A DNA stretch of 14,123 bases from CAZZEX01 sp964653285 (GTDB taxonomy: Bacteria; Chloroflexota; Anaerolineae; B4-G1): assembly GCA_964653285.1 (NCBI GenBank), contig CAZZEX010000115.1, forward strand, positions 1 to 14,123, in the 5' to 3' direction. The notes beneath the pieces are model-generated. The model saw only the letters and a program-made list of their open reading frames with translations. It made no database searches and was not told the origin of the DNA. Below, in pieces: positions 1 to 7,032 of the stretch. The stretch's first letter is position 1. Each line of letters begins with the position of its first letter. Position numbers and translations under genes: made by a program.

Positions 1-2
1 GT

Positions 3-146
3 TGCTTCACGGTCACTGCCACGATCAAATCCACGGCAAACGGTGTCTATGACAATGGCCCTCGTACTGAAGAGCGGAGTAACGGGAAACTGTTACGCTC
101 CGTTCGGGAGTGGCGCTGGGACGGGCGACCGTCCCAGCGACCATAA
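3..146 (+). CDS. Possible C-terminal end of an unidentified protein (partial at left edge)
   Basis: An open frame enters from the left edge and runs 47 codons to a TAA stop at 144-146. The first residues (FTVTATIKSTANGVYDNG) look like ordinary protein. The last 20 or so codons read through two hairpins and are rich in R, W and P, which suggests either a non-native tail or chance openness. I do not recognise a family. With so little sequence this may be spurious. The next gene to the right is on the opposite strand and converges on it. Confidence 0.25.
   Translation, partial: CFTVTATIKSTANGVYDNGPRTEERSNGKLLRSVREWRWDGRPSQRP
72..139. repeat. Two adjacent hairpins between convergent reading frames
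   Basis: The second hairpin is perfect: an 11-bp arm at 114-124 (CGCTGGGACGG), loop GCGA at 125-128, and the complementary arm at 129-139. The first is imperfect: 72-75 pairs with 97-100 and 79-83 pairs with 92-96, with a 3-nt bulge and an 8-nt loop. They lie just downstream of the minus-strand nuclease-like gene that stops at 173. There is no T-tract on either strand, so a classical rho-independent terminator is not supported. A REP-like dispersed element or an RNA-protecting structure are alternatives. Confidence 0.7.
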
Positions 147-172
147 CTTAGCGCGCCTTTAATACACGTATT

Positions 173-1096
173 TCACTTGGCAATGAAAACAACTCTCGTG
201 TCGTGAGCAAACCGAGATTTGTATTCCTCAAGCAAATCCCGCTTGTCAGGTCTTAAGATTAGGACTATGACAATGCCGAATTCCTCCAGTTGACGAATAA
301 TCTGACCATATAACCGATCATATTCGCTCCTGCCAGGATTTAGCTTGGCTTCAATGCCTATTTCATACACAGCCAGAATGTCAACAAGAGACATCCCCTG
401 CTGTTCTGGAGCTTCAATTCCCTGTCCTACAAGGTATTCTGAAAGCGCCGCCACATAACTTTCTTCGTGTGCGTACCGTTGTTTTGGAATCCAATTTTGT
501 ATCGCTTGCACCACATCTGAGACGCGTGCTTGGGTGCCCTTGAGAGCTTGCTTGGTTAACCACTTTGGTAAGTCTTTCGTACTGCTGGAAAACTCTTGCG
601 CGGCTTGCGGGAAGAACTTGGAGTAGTACTCCATCTTCAGTTCTTCAAGAGTAGGTCCAACGAACTTTGGCTCTTTCAAAAGAGGGAACGTTTCCGCTAT
701 CTTACCAGCCAGAATAAATGCATAACCACAAGCCTCCGGAATTTCGCACTCCCCCACTATCTCGATGCGGTTACAACCCAAATCACGGATCTTGATTGAC
801 ACAACTGAATCTAATCTGCCTACTGTCATTCCAGGTATCCACATTCGCGCTCCACCGATTTCAACATCCGGCCCGGTCACCTGTACAGTCCCCGTCACTC
901 TAAGTCTATAATGCTCGAATTTCTTGACAGGCTCATCTATTTCGGGTGGTCCAAATTCAAGACGTTTCACGAGGTTGTCACTATCTTTAGCTTTCCCGAT
1001 GATGATGGGAATAGCATAGAAAGAGAGCAATTCGTCATTCAACCAGCTGGCAAAAGCATAAGGATTGGTTTCAATCTGGAGTCTGAGTTCTTCCAA
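173..1096 (-). CDS. Orphan protein with C-terminal PD-(D/E)XK nuclease-like domain
   Basis: This is a 307-residue protein with no family I can name. The last 100 residues fit a restriction-endonuclease-like fold. E211/E212 lie on a helix, D239 sits in LVDILAV, and E249-A-K251 sits in IGIEAKL, followed by a Q265 helix and a hydrophobic strand (VIVLIL). This gives the D...ExK core of PD-(D/E)XK nucleases. The N-terminal 190 residues are a mixed alpha/beta region without recognisable motifs. I chose a TTG start at 1096 because AAGGAGGTG (1104-1112) lies 7 nt upstream; an in-frame ATG at 1147 has no comparable site. The gene is visibly richer in A/T than the polyP genes to its right and sits beside recombinase remnants, which suggests horizontal acquisition. 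A role in defence or mobile-DNA biology is inference only. Confident gene, uncertain function. Confidence 0.82.
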   Translation of the reverse strand: MEELRLQIETNPYAFASWLNDELLSFYAIPIIIGKAKDSDNLVKRLEFGPPEIDEPVKKFEHYRLRVTGTVQVTGPDVEIGGARMWIPGMTVGRLDSVVSIKIRDLGCNRIEIVGECEIPEACGYAFILAGKIAETFPLLKEPKFVGPTLEELKMEYYSKFFPQAAQEFSSSTKDLPKWLTKQALKGTQARVSDVVQAIQNWIPKQRYAHEESYVAALSEYLVGQGIEAPEQQGMSLVDILAVYEIGIEAKLNPGRSEYDRLYGQIIRQLEEFGIVIVLILRPDKRDLLEEYKSRFAHDTRVVFIAK

Positions 1097-1103
1097 TTTT
1101 GGG

Positions 1104-1112
1104 CACCTCCTT
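1104..1112 (-). promoter_or_regulatory. Strong Shine-Dalgarno site defining a TTG start
   Basis: On the minus strand this reads AAGGAGGTG, near-perfect anti-16S complementarity, with 7 nt to the TTG codon at 1096-1094. It decides the start of the nuclease-like gene in favour of TTG over the upstream in-frame ATG at 1147. Confidence 0.8.
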
Positions 1113-1156
1113 GAGAAGTTCAAGTCAAGGCACCATTGCGAGTACATGGCGCGCTA

Positions 1157-1162
1157 ACTATA
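1157..1162 (-). promoter_or_regulatory. Candidate -10 element (TATAGT) overlapped by palindrome
   Basis: On the minus strand TATAGT matches five of six positions of the sigma-70 -10 consensus. It lies about 60 nt upstream of the TTG start of the nuclease-like gene. No convincing -35 is visible at 16-18 nt. The perfect palindrome at 1161-1192 begins inside this element and fills the spacer region, so a repressor bound there could block transcription. Confidence 0.35.
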
Positions 1163-1192
1163 CGTTTGTGGTCACGGATGACCACAAACGTA
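1161..1192. repeat. Perfect 14-bp-arm palindrome with 4-nt centre
   Basis: The left arm TACGTTTGTGGTCA (1161-1174), centre CGGA, and right arm TGACCACAAACGTA (1179-1192) are exact reverse complements. It sits between the 3' end of the recombinase remnant (stop at 1207-1209) and the promoter side of the nuclease-like gene. An 8-bp direct repeat CTATACGT occurs at 1158-1165 and 1194-1201. There is no T-tract, so it is not an obvious terminator. Candidate roles are an operator for the leftward gene or a core/attachment site of the neighbouring tyrosine recombinase. Confidence 0.85.
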
Positions 1193-1206
1193 CCTATACG
1201 TGGATT

Positions 1207-2141
1207 TTATCCGATCACATCTGTTTCGTCAAACCAGTCCAGCGGGCTCTTCACTTCATCCACCCGCTGTCTGCTCACGTGCGTGTATCGTTGCGTCGTC
1301 CGAATGTTACTGTGCCCAAGCAACTCCTGGATGTACCGGATGTCAACGCCATCTTCCAGTAAATGCGTCGCGAACGAGTGCCGCAACGTATGGATGGTTG
1401 CTTTGGCGCTGATTCCCGCTTTCTTCGGTGTACCGGTCTTTCTTCCCCTTCCCGCCTCTGACGCGGATTTGGCCTCGCTCAGAAAGTATGTCGTCTACCC
1501 TCAACCGTATCGCTTCACTCACTCGCAACCCCGCTGAGTAGATCACCGTCAGCAGTATCTCCTCCCTTAGATTGGCCGTCGCCCTCAAGAGCCGCCCTAC
1601 CTCTTTCCGGCTTAGTACCATTGGCAAACGCATAGGGAACTTCGTTCCAATGAACAATGAGACAATGAACAATGAACAAAAGCGGCTCAGCATTCTGAAT
1701 GTTATTCACAATCCTGGGGCAATAATGACTTATCCTCTTTGGCGCTCGGCAGGTCGGCCACCTTCTCCGGTTGCTCCAGCAGGTTCTCGTAGACGACGAC
1801 CAAGACTGCACGGGCCTGGCGCACGTACGAGGCCGATAGCCCACTGTCCAGTATATCCAACAGGTATGCCCGTAGTTCTTCTTCGGTGGCCGTTGCCGGG
1901 TGGCGATGCCGTCTCTACCGCCGCAGCCACGACTACCCGGTCGCTGGTGAACGAGGAACGCATCCGTTCGAGCGCTTCTGGCGTATGGGGCACGGTCCAG
2001 TACTTCTCCTCTGGATGCCACCGCTGGCCGGGTACGCCCTTGATGACCGCCACCCGCTCCGTTGAATAGGGAAACTGAACGATGAGCCGCTCTGGCTCTC
2101 CTGGCGTGACTTGAATCGTGCCTATTCTAGTTCGCCTTCAT
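1207..2141 (-). pseudogene. Decayed tyrosine recombinase (XerC/D or IntI-like) with N-terminal HARP-like domain
   Basis: Recombinase parts appear in order but in different frames. About 2129-1910 encodes an N-terminal segment (ERLIVQFPYS...GVPGQRWHPEEKYWTVP) resembling the small HARP-like domain found on some phage-type integrases. Near 1885-1915 the frame shifts into a SAM-like core-binding domain (TEEELRAYLLDILDSGLS, SYVRQARAVL), which stops at TAA 1702-1704. After an insertion the catalytic domain resumes in another frame (LPMVLSRKEV, then AGLRVSEAIRLR with the first catalytic Arg, then GKGKKDRYT with the Lys). From there it jumps directly to KKAGISAKATIHTLRHSFATHLL, LGHSNI and RYTHVS, which supply His, Arg, His and the nucleophilic Tyr. 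About 45-50 residues normally present between KDRYT and AGIS are missing, with a frame change. An ATG at 2139-2141 reaches a stop after four codons, so the 5' end is also damaged. Inactive as read; some lesions could be sequence errors, but the deletion cannot be a single-base error. Confidence 0.85.
1648..1676. repeat. Heptanucleotide repeat CAATGAA, four units
   Basis: Units are CAATGAA (1648-1654), CAATGAG plus an extra A (1655-1662), CAATGAA (1663-1669) and CAATGAA (1670-1676), followed by CAAAA. It lies in the insertion that separates the core-binding and catalytic domains of the recombinase remnant. The unit length matches the heptad repeat at 8570-8597, though the sequence differs. Confidence 0.85.
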
Positions 2142-2209
2142 CCTAAACAGAGACCTCTTCCCATTGTACTGTACAGGAGCAGTCTCAGTATAGTGCAATT
2201 TCGCCCGTC

Positions 2210-3904
2210 TCATTTGCGGCCTCTCGTCGCTGTGAAGGCCCTCTGCACCTTCAGGCGGGCATTTTTGGGCAGGAGTACGATCAGGTGGTTGCAGGCACGT
2301 GAGCAGCCCACGTAGAGCAGCCGAACCATTTCATCCCACTCGGGCGGCCAGCGGCGTATATCCGCCAGAATGACCACGGCGCGCTCCAGGCCCTTGAAGT
2401 CATAGATGGTAGTACAGTAGACCCGGCCTGGCGAGGGCGGCCAGGTGTCAGTCAACTGTGGCCCGCCGCTGGCACTGCCGTCTAAGAGCCGGCTTTTACT
2501 CAGCGCCCGTGGGGTGAGCACGACAATCTCGCTGGTGGGAACCTGCTCGTCCGCGGTCAGCCGGCGCAGAACGTCTTGCAGGGTGGGCCACAGGCTTCGC
2601 GGATCCTCGTAGGAGATCACTTCCACCGGCCGGCCGAGGGGGCCGCGGGCAGCAGGAGTGACCTCGGCCTCGTAGAATTTCACGACTATCTGATGGATGT
2701 TCCGGGTGTTGCGGCAGTTCACGGTCAGCGAGTAGGGTTCCTGCTGGATAGGAAATGTGCTGGGCCGCGCGTAGAGGCGCTGGTTGTCGTCGAAGAAGAT
2801 GTAAAGAATGCCGTGGTCGGGGTCGTGCAGCAAGGTCTGTAGCGGAATCCACCAGTCCTCGTGAAAGTCCTGCCCCTCGTCCACAATGACGGCATCGTAG
2901 CGGATATCCAGGGCATCGGCGGCGTCCATGAGCGCCTCGGGCAGTTGCTGATCGAAGAAACGCCGGTCGTTTCGCCTCACGGGCAGCACGCCAGCCCGCT
3001 GGGCCAGGTCATAGCATAGGGCGTGGAAATTGACAATTTCGAGGTTAGGGCGGGGCTTCAGCCGGGCTCGCAGGTCAGCAGCCAGGTGTCTGTTGAAGCA
3101 GGTGAGCAAGACGCGGAATCCCTGGCGGGCCAGGCGGCTGGCCTTTTCAGCCGCCAGCATGGTCTTGCCCGACCCGGCACAGCCGCAGATGGCTGCCCGG
3201 CGCTGCTGGTTGAGCACATCGAGGATCAGGTACTGCTGCTCGGTGAGGCGGATGAGCTGTTCCCGCTCCTGGACGAACTCACCCCACAGAACCGGACGCA
3301 GTTCCCAGACCTTGCCCAGGAGGTCCATAAGGGCCTGGACCGCCTCTGCACCGGGAGCAGTTTCACGCTGGCTCTCTCGGCCACGCCAGTAAGCCAGAGC
3401 CTGGCCGACCCATCCGGACAGGTTGACCAAATCAGTAGCGTCGAGGATGATCTGGCGTGGCTTATCCAGGCCAAGCAACGCCTCACCGACGACGACGTCG
3501 GGGAAGGCGACGGCGTGGCCGACGTTGATGCGGCGCTGGGGCCTGTTTAGCATGACCTGGAGCTGCTCCTGCAGCGTGTACTTGCTGTACCGTACCTGGG
3601 CAAAGGGGTCTCTGATTTCGTGAGTCCGACCGTGCCGGTCGGTGCTGGTCCAGTAGCCAGCGCGGGGATCGCAGCGGATGGTACCGCCCTTGGCCTCCAG
3701 TACCAGGATGCCACGCGTGGGGTGGACGATGACGAAGTCGGCCTCTCCGTCGCGGGGTCGGCCCTCGCCGTCCAGCGACTGCCAGGCGACGCTGTGAAAG
3801 ATAACATAGTCGTTGTCCAGACCGTCACGGAAGGCCTTGTAGAGCCGCCGTTCGGCCTGACTCTCGGTAGCCGGGCTGATCTGGTTGGGATACATGCGGG
3901 CCAT
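2210..3904 (-). CDS. NERD-domain superfamily 1 (UvrD-like) DNA helicase
   Basis: This 564-residue protein combines a nuclease-related domain with a helicase. NERD (about 11-130) shows GEAD56FVIV and VLE70AK72GG, the D...ExK core. The helicase follows: Walker A GCAGSGKT (241-248), motif Ia TCFNRHLA (268-275), Walker B VIVDEGQD (339-346), motif III near FDDNQRLY (371-378), motif IV CRNTRNI (397-403), motif V TIYDFKGLE (499-507) and motif VI LLYVGCSRA (529-537). All key residues are present, so it looks intact. Family knowledge suggests ATP-driven DNA translocation or unwinding, possibly with nucleolytic processing. NERD-helicases are common in accessory and defence neighbourhoods, but the cellular role is unproven. 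The ATG at 3904 follows AGGAGG (3916-3921) with a longish 11-nt spacer. It has its own promoter and diverges from ppk1. Confidence 0.93.
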   Translation of the reverse strand: MARMYPNQISPATESQAERRLYKAFRDGLDNDYVIFHSVAWQSLDGEGRPRDGEADFVIVHPTRGILVLEAKGGTIRCDPRAGYWTSTDRHGRTHEIRDPFAQVRYSKYTLQEQLQVMLNRPQRRINVGHAVAFPDVVVGEALLGLDKPRQIILDATDLVNLSGWVGQALAYWRGRESQRETAPGAEAVQALMDLLGKVWELRPVLWGEFVQEREQLIRLTEQQYLILDVLNQQRRAAICGCAGSGKTMLAAEKASRLARQGFRVLLTCFNRHLAADLRARLKPRPNLEIVNFHALCYDLAQRAGVLPVRRNDRRFFDQQLPEALMDAADALDIRYDAVIVDEGQDFHEDWWIPLQTLLHDPDHGILYIFFDDNQRLYARPSTFPIQQEPYSLTVNCRNTRNIHQIVVKFYEAEVTPAARGPLGRPVEVISYEDPRSLWPTLQDVLRRLTADEQVPTSEIVVLTPRALSKSRLLDGSASGGPQLTDTWPPSPGRVYCTTIYDFKGLERAVVILADIRRWPPEWDEMVRLLYVGCSRACNHLIVLLPKNARLKVQRAFTATRGRK

Positions 3905-3949
3905 AGGCTTGTCAACCTCCTGTGTTTCCCGTCCTCTCTGCCGGCGAGA

Positions 3950-3978
3950 AGTATACCATCATCCTGTCGGACTGTCCA
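3950..3978 (-). promoter_or_regulatory. Sigma-70-type promoter for the NERD helicase
   Basis: On the minus strand, -35 TGGACA (3978-3973) and -10 TATACT (3955-3950) are separated by 17 bp. Each matches the consensus at five of six positions. Transcription would begin near 3943, giving a leader of about 40 nt before the ATG at 3904. Confidence 0.6.
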
Positions 3979-3998
3979 TCACACTTTGCCTGGCGGCC

Positions 3999-4027
3999 TT
4001 GCTAATTGCACAGCGAGAGGGTAAAAT
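3999..4027 (+). promoter_or_regulatory. Sigma-70-type promoter for the ppk1 operon
   Basis: -35 TTGCTA (3999-4004) and -10 TAAAAT (4022-4027) are separated by 17 bp. They match consensus at four and five of six positions. A start near 4034 leaves a leader of about 35 nt before the ATG at 4069. The -35 boxes of the two divergent promoters are only 20 bp apart, so a single regulator could affect both. Confidence 0.55.
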
Positions 4028-4068
4028 AGGACCATCCTGGCTTGTCATGGACATAAGGTAGAGTCACG

Positions 4069-6255
4069 ATGCCACTCACCCATACCCAGATCCTGGGAGG
4101 AAGGGAAGAGCGATGGCAAAAAGGAAACAAACCCCAATCCAGATACCCGGAGGCCGTTGACCTGGATGATCCCAGCCTCTACATCAACCGTGAGTTGAGC
4201 TGGCTTCAGTTCAACTGGCGCGTATTGGAGGAGGCGCTGGATGAGCGCCACCCCCTGTTGGAACGGGTCAGGTTCCTGGCCATTTTCGCCAGCAACCTGG
4301 ACGAGTTCTTCATGATCCGCGTCTCTGGTTTGCGCCGGCAGTTGGCGGCCGAGGTATTGGAAACCCCTCCCGACGGTATGACGCCGGCCGAGCAACTGGC
4401 GGCCATCCGCCAGGAGTTGCTGCCCCAGTTGGCCCGGCACTCGGAGTGCTGGCATAAAGATGTGTTGCCCAAACTGCGAGAGGCCGGGATCCAGGTGCTC
4501 AGATATGATGAACTGAAGCGCAAGCAACGCAAACTGCTGCGCCGCCACTTTGAACGGGACATCTTTCCGTCCCTCACACCGCTGGCCTTCGATCCAGGCC
4601 ATCCCTTTCCCCACATCTCGAATCTGAGTGTCAACCTGGCGGTGGTGATTGACGATCCACAGTATGGCGAGCGGTTCGCCCGTCTAAAAGTGCCCGGCGT
4701 GTTCCCGCGCCTGCTCCGCATCCCCGGCGAGGAGAAAGCCGAAAGTTACGAGAGCCTGGGACTGGCAGAAGTGATGGTCAACAATTTTGTGTGGCTGGAG
4801 GAAGTCGTAGCCGCCAATCTGTACCTGCTTTTTCCCGGCCTGGAGATTGTGGCGGCCTATCCTTTCCGCGTCACCCGCGACGTGGACCCGGAAATCGAAG
4901 AAGACGAAGCAGCAGACTTGTTGCTGGCTATTGAGGAGAGCGTGCGGATGCGCCATTTTGGTTCCGCGGTGCGGCTGGAGGTAGACACTGCCATGCCGGA
5001 GCGGATACGTGACATCCTGGTCAACAACCTGCAACTGGCACCCTACCAGGTCTATACGGTGGATGCGCCTATCGGTATGGCGGATCTCGTCGAGTTAGCG
5101 AACATCAACCGGTCCGATCTGAAGCCCTCCCCCTTCCTGCCAGCGGTGCCCTCACTTCTGACCATTGGGGAGAGCATCCTTTCTGTGATCAAGCGGCACA
5201 ATATTCTGCTCTACCACCCCTACGATAGTTTCACCCCGGTGGTGGATTTCCTGCGCGAGGCGGCCCGGGACCCCGACGTGTTGGCCATCAAGCAGACGCT
5301 GTACCGGGTGGGCCCGAATTCGCCGGTCGTGGCCGCGCTGATGAAAGCCCGCGAGAACGGGAAACAGGTGGCCGTGCTGGTGGAACTGAAGGCCCGTTTC
5401 GACGAAGAGAACAACATCGTGTGGGCGCGGGCGCTGGAGCGGGCGGGAGTGCACGTGGTCTATGGCCTGGTGGGCCTCAAGACGCACACCAAGCTCCTGC
5501 TGGTGGTGCGCCGAGGGGGAGACGGCATCACCCGCTACGTCCACATGAGCACGGGCAACTACAACGATGTCACGGCCCGTATTTACGCGGACATTGGCTT
5601 CTTTACCAGTGACCCGGACATTGGCGCCGACGTGTCCGACCTGTTCAACGCGCTCACCGGGTATTCGCGCCAGGATGAGTACCGCAAACTGTTGGTGGCC
5701 CCAGGAAGGATGCGGCAGCAAATCCTGGATCGCATCGAGCGCGAGATCGAGCGGCATCAGCAGCACGGAGACGGCTATCTGGCTTTCAAGATGAATGCCC
5801 TGGTGGACAAGAAGTGCATCCAGGCGCTCTACCGGGCCTCGCAGGCGGGGGTGAAGGTGGACTTGCAGGTGCGGGGCATCTGCTGTCTGCGACCAGGCGT
5901 GCCGGGGGTGAGTGAGAACATTAGTGTCACTTCTATCGTAGGGCGCTTTCTGGAGCATCCCCGCATCTTTTACTTCCGCAACGGTGGCGAGGAAGAGGTC
6001 CTGCTGGGCAGCGCCGATCTGATGCCCCGCAACCTCGACCGCCGGGTGGAGCAACTGTTCCCGGTGGAAGATCCGAACCTGCGGGAGTCGTTGTACCAAC
6101 ACGTTCTCTGCATGCACTTGAAGGACAACATGCAGGCCCGGCGCCTGTTGCCCGGTGGCAGTTATGAGCGGGTGCATCCCCAGGAAGGTGAACCGGAACT
6201 GGATTCGCAGTTGTGGATGGTGGAACACCGGGGGCTGTGGAACGACGAGGAGTGA
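4069..6255 (+). CDS. ppk1: Polyphosphate kinase 1
   Basis: PPK1 reversibly transfers the gamma phosphate of ATP to a growing inorganic polyphosphate chain, with a phosphohistidine intermediate. The 728-residue protein has the N-terminal signature NRELSWLQFN and FASNLDEFFMIR, then YHPYDSFTPVVDFL, DPDVLAIKQTLYRVG and GLKTH473TK carrying the expected autophosphorylated His. HMSTGNYND follows, then ICCLRPGVPGVSENI and RFLEH630PRI with the second conserved His, and LMPRNLDRRVE near the end. Length fits the family (around 690-740). The ATG at 4069 has only AAGG (4055-4058) 10 nt upstream. A better Shine-Dalgarno/ATG pair at 4096-4115 is out of frame, so the first 35 or so residues are uncertain. 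It heads a probable three-gene operon. Confidence 0.97.
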   Translation: MPLTHTQILGGREERWQKGNKPQSRYPEAVDLDDPSLYINRELSWLQFNWRVLEEALDERHPLLERVRFLAIFASNLDEFFMIRVSGLRRQLAAEVLETPPDGMTPAEQLAAIRQELLPQLARHSECWHKDVLPKLREAGIQVLRYDELKRKQRKLLRRHFERDIFPSLTPLAFDPGHPFPHISNLSVNLAVVIDDPQYGERFARLKVPGVFPRLLRIPGEEKAESYESLGLAEVMVNNFVWLEEVVAANLYLLFPGLEIVAAYPFRVTRDVDPEIEEDEAADLLLAIEESVRMRHFGSAVRLEVDTAMPERIRDILVNNLQLAPYQVYTVDAPIGMADLVELANINRSDLKPSPFLPAVPSLLTIGESILSVIKRHNILLYHPYDSFTPVVDFLREAARDPDVLAIKQTLYRVGPNSPVVAALMKARENGKQVAVLVELKARFDEENNIVWARALERAGVHVVYGLVGLKTHTKLLLVVRRGGDGITRYVHMSTGNYNDVTARIYADIGFFTSDPDIGADVSDLFNALTGYSRQDEYRKLLVAPGRMRQQILDRIEREIERHQQHGDGYLAFKMNALVDKKCIQALYRASQAGVKVDLQVRGICCLRPGVPGVSENISVTSIVGRFLEHPRIFYFRNGGEEEVLLGSADLMPRNLDRRVEQLFPVEDPNLRESLYQHVLCMHLKDNMQARRLLPGGSYERVHPQEGEPELDSQLWMVEHRGLWNDEE
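4113..4160 (+). other. Short out-of-frame ORF overlapping the start of ppk1
   Basis: GGAGGAAGGGAAGAG (4096-4110) precedes an ATG at 4113 that opens 15 codons (MAKRKQTPIQIPGGR) and stops at TGA 4158-4160, in a different frame from ppk1. It has a stronger ribosome-binding context than the ppk1 ATG at 4069. It may be a leader peptide, or it may be the true ppk1 N terminus separated from the rest by a frameshift or a sequencing error. Confidence 0.35.
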
Positions 6256-6277
6256 GGGGAGACGAGGAGGACGGCGC

Positions 6278-7027
6278 ATGAAAGTGGCATTGATCGGAGA
6301 CGTACACGCCAACCTGCCGGCGCTGGAGGCGGTGCTGGCCCACGCCCGTGAAAATGAACAGGGCGTCGAAGCGATCTGGAACGTGGGTGACTTTGTGGGA
6401 TACGGCGCTTTCCCCGACGAAGTGGTGCGGCGGCTTCGGAAGGAGAACGTGTTGAGCATCGTAGGTAACTACGATCTCAAAGTGCTGCAGTTCAAACAAA
6501 AGAAAAAAAAGTGGCGCAAGAAAAAACGACCAGAAAAGTACCTGGCCTTCAAGTGGACTTACGAGAACCTTTCCAAGAAGAGCCGCAAATACCTGCGCTT
6601 CCTGTCCCAAGAGATACGGATGAAGGTGAAGGGCAAGCGCATCCTGCTGACGCATGGCAGTCCTGCCTCGAATGAGGAGCCTCTCACCCCCGACACCCCA
6701 GAGAAGCGGTTGCACGAGTTGGCACAGATGGCCAGGGCCGACGTGATCATCTGCGGCCATTCGCACCAGCCCTTTGTGCGCCAGGTGGACGGCGTGTGGT
6801 TCATCAATACCGGCAGCGTCGGGCGGCCCGACGACGGTGATCCCCGCGCCTGCTACGCCATTTTGCAGATCGAGTCGAAACAAATTCAGGTGCGTCACTA
6901 CCGGGTGGAATACGACGTGGAAAGAGCGGTCGCCGCGATCCGCGAGCATAAGTTGCCGGAGGTCTTTGCGCAGATGACCCTGCAGGGACGCAGCCTGGAC
7001 GCGATGCTGCCGACGGTGGAGAAATAA
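6278..7027 (+). CDS. YfcE/MJ0936-type metallophosphoesterase with lysine-rich insert
   Basis: This 249-residue calcineurin-like phosphoesterase has the full metal-binding set: GD8VH10AN, VGD38FVGYG, GN64YD, LTH126GSP and GH161SH163QP, followed by NTGSVGRP. Such enzymes hydrolyse phosphomono- or diesters using two divalent metals, and the natural substrate here is unknown. An unusual basic segment at residues 73-87 (KQKKKKWRKKKRPEK) sits after the third motif, where it could engage a polyanion such as polyP. I chose the ATG at 6278 because GAGGAGG (6264-6270) lies 7 nt upstream and the protein then begins at the first metal motif. It is 22 nt after ppk1 and 5 nt before the HD gene, so co-transcription is likely. 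The polyP link is inferred from context. Confidence 0.9.
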   Translation: MKVALIGDVHANLPALEAVLAHARENEQGVEAIWNVGDFVGYGAFPDEVVRRLRKENVLSIVGNYDLKVLQFKQKKKKWRKKKRPEKYLAFKWTYENLSKKSRKYLRFLSQEIRMKVKGKRILLTHGSPASNEEPLTPDTPEKRLHELAQMARADVIICGHSHQPFVRQVDGVWFINTGSVGRPDDGDPRACYAILQIESKQIQVRHYRVEYDVERAVAAIREHKLPEVFAQMTLQGRSLDAMLPTVEK

Positions 7028-7032
7028 GGGAC

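Noticed and set aside
1161..1192. Rho-independent terminator of the recombinase gene
   Set aside because: The stem is strong, but no T-tract follows on either strand.
1151..1201. Integron attC site next to an IntI-like recombinase
   Set aside because: The sequence GCGCTAAC does not fit the RYYYAAC core, and no matching GTTRRRY partner is found at the other side of the palindrome.
2160..2176. LexA-like palindrome TGTACTGTACA
   Set aside because: Too short, and it does not match the known spacing of LexA boxes; likely chance.
3964..3980. Pho-box-like CTGTC direct repeat upstream of ppk1
   Set aside because: The two CTGTC units are spaced 8 bp apart rather than the 11 bp of known PhoB boxes, and the rest of the consensus is missing.
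5152..6459. Long minus-strand open frame opposite ppk1 (435 codons)
   Set aside because: Shadow frame of the unmistakable PPK1 coding sequence; no domain-like content and rich in His, Gln and Arg as expected of antisense GC-rich DNA.
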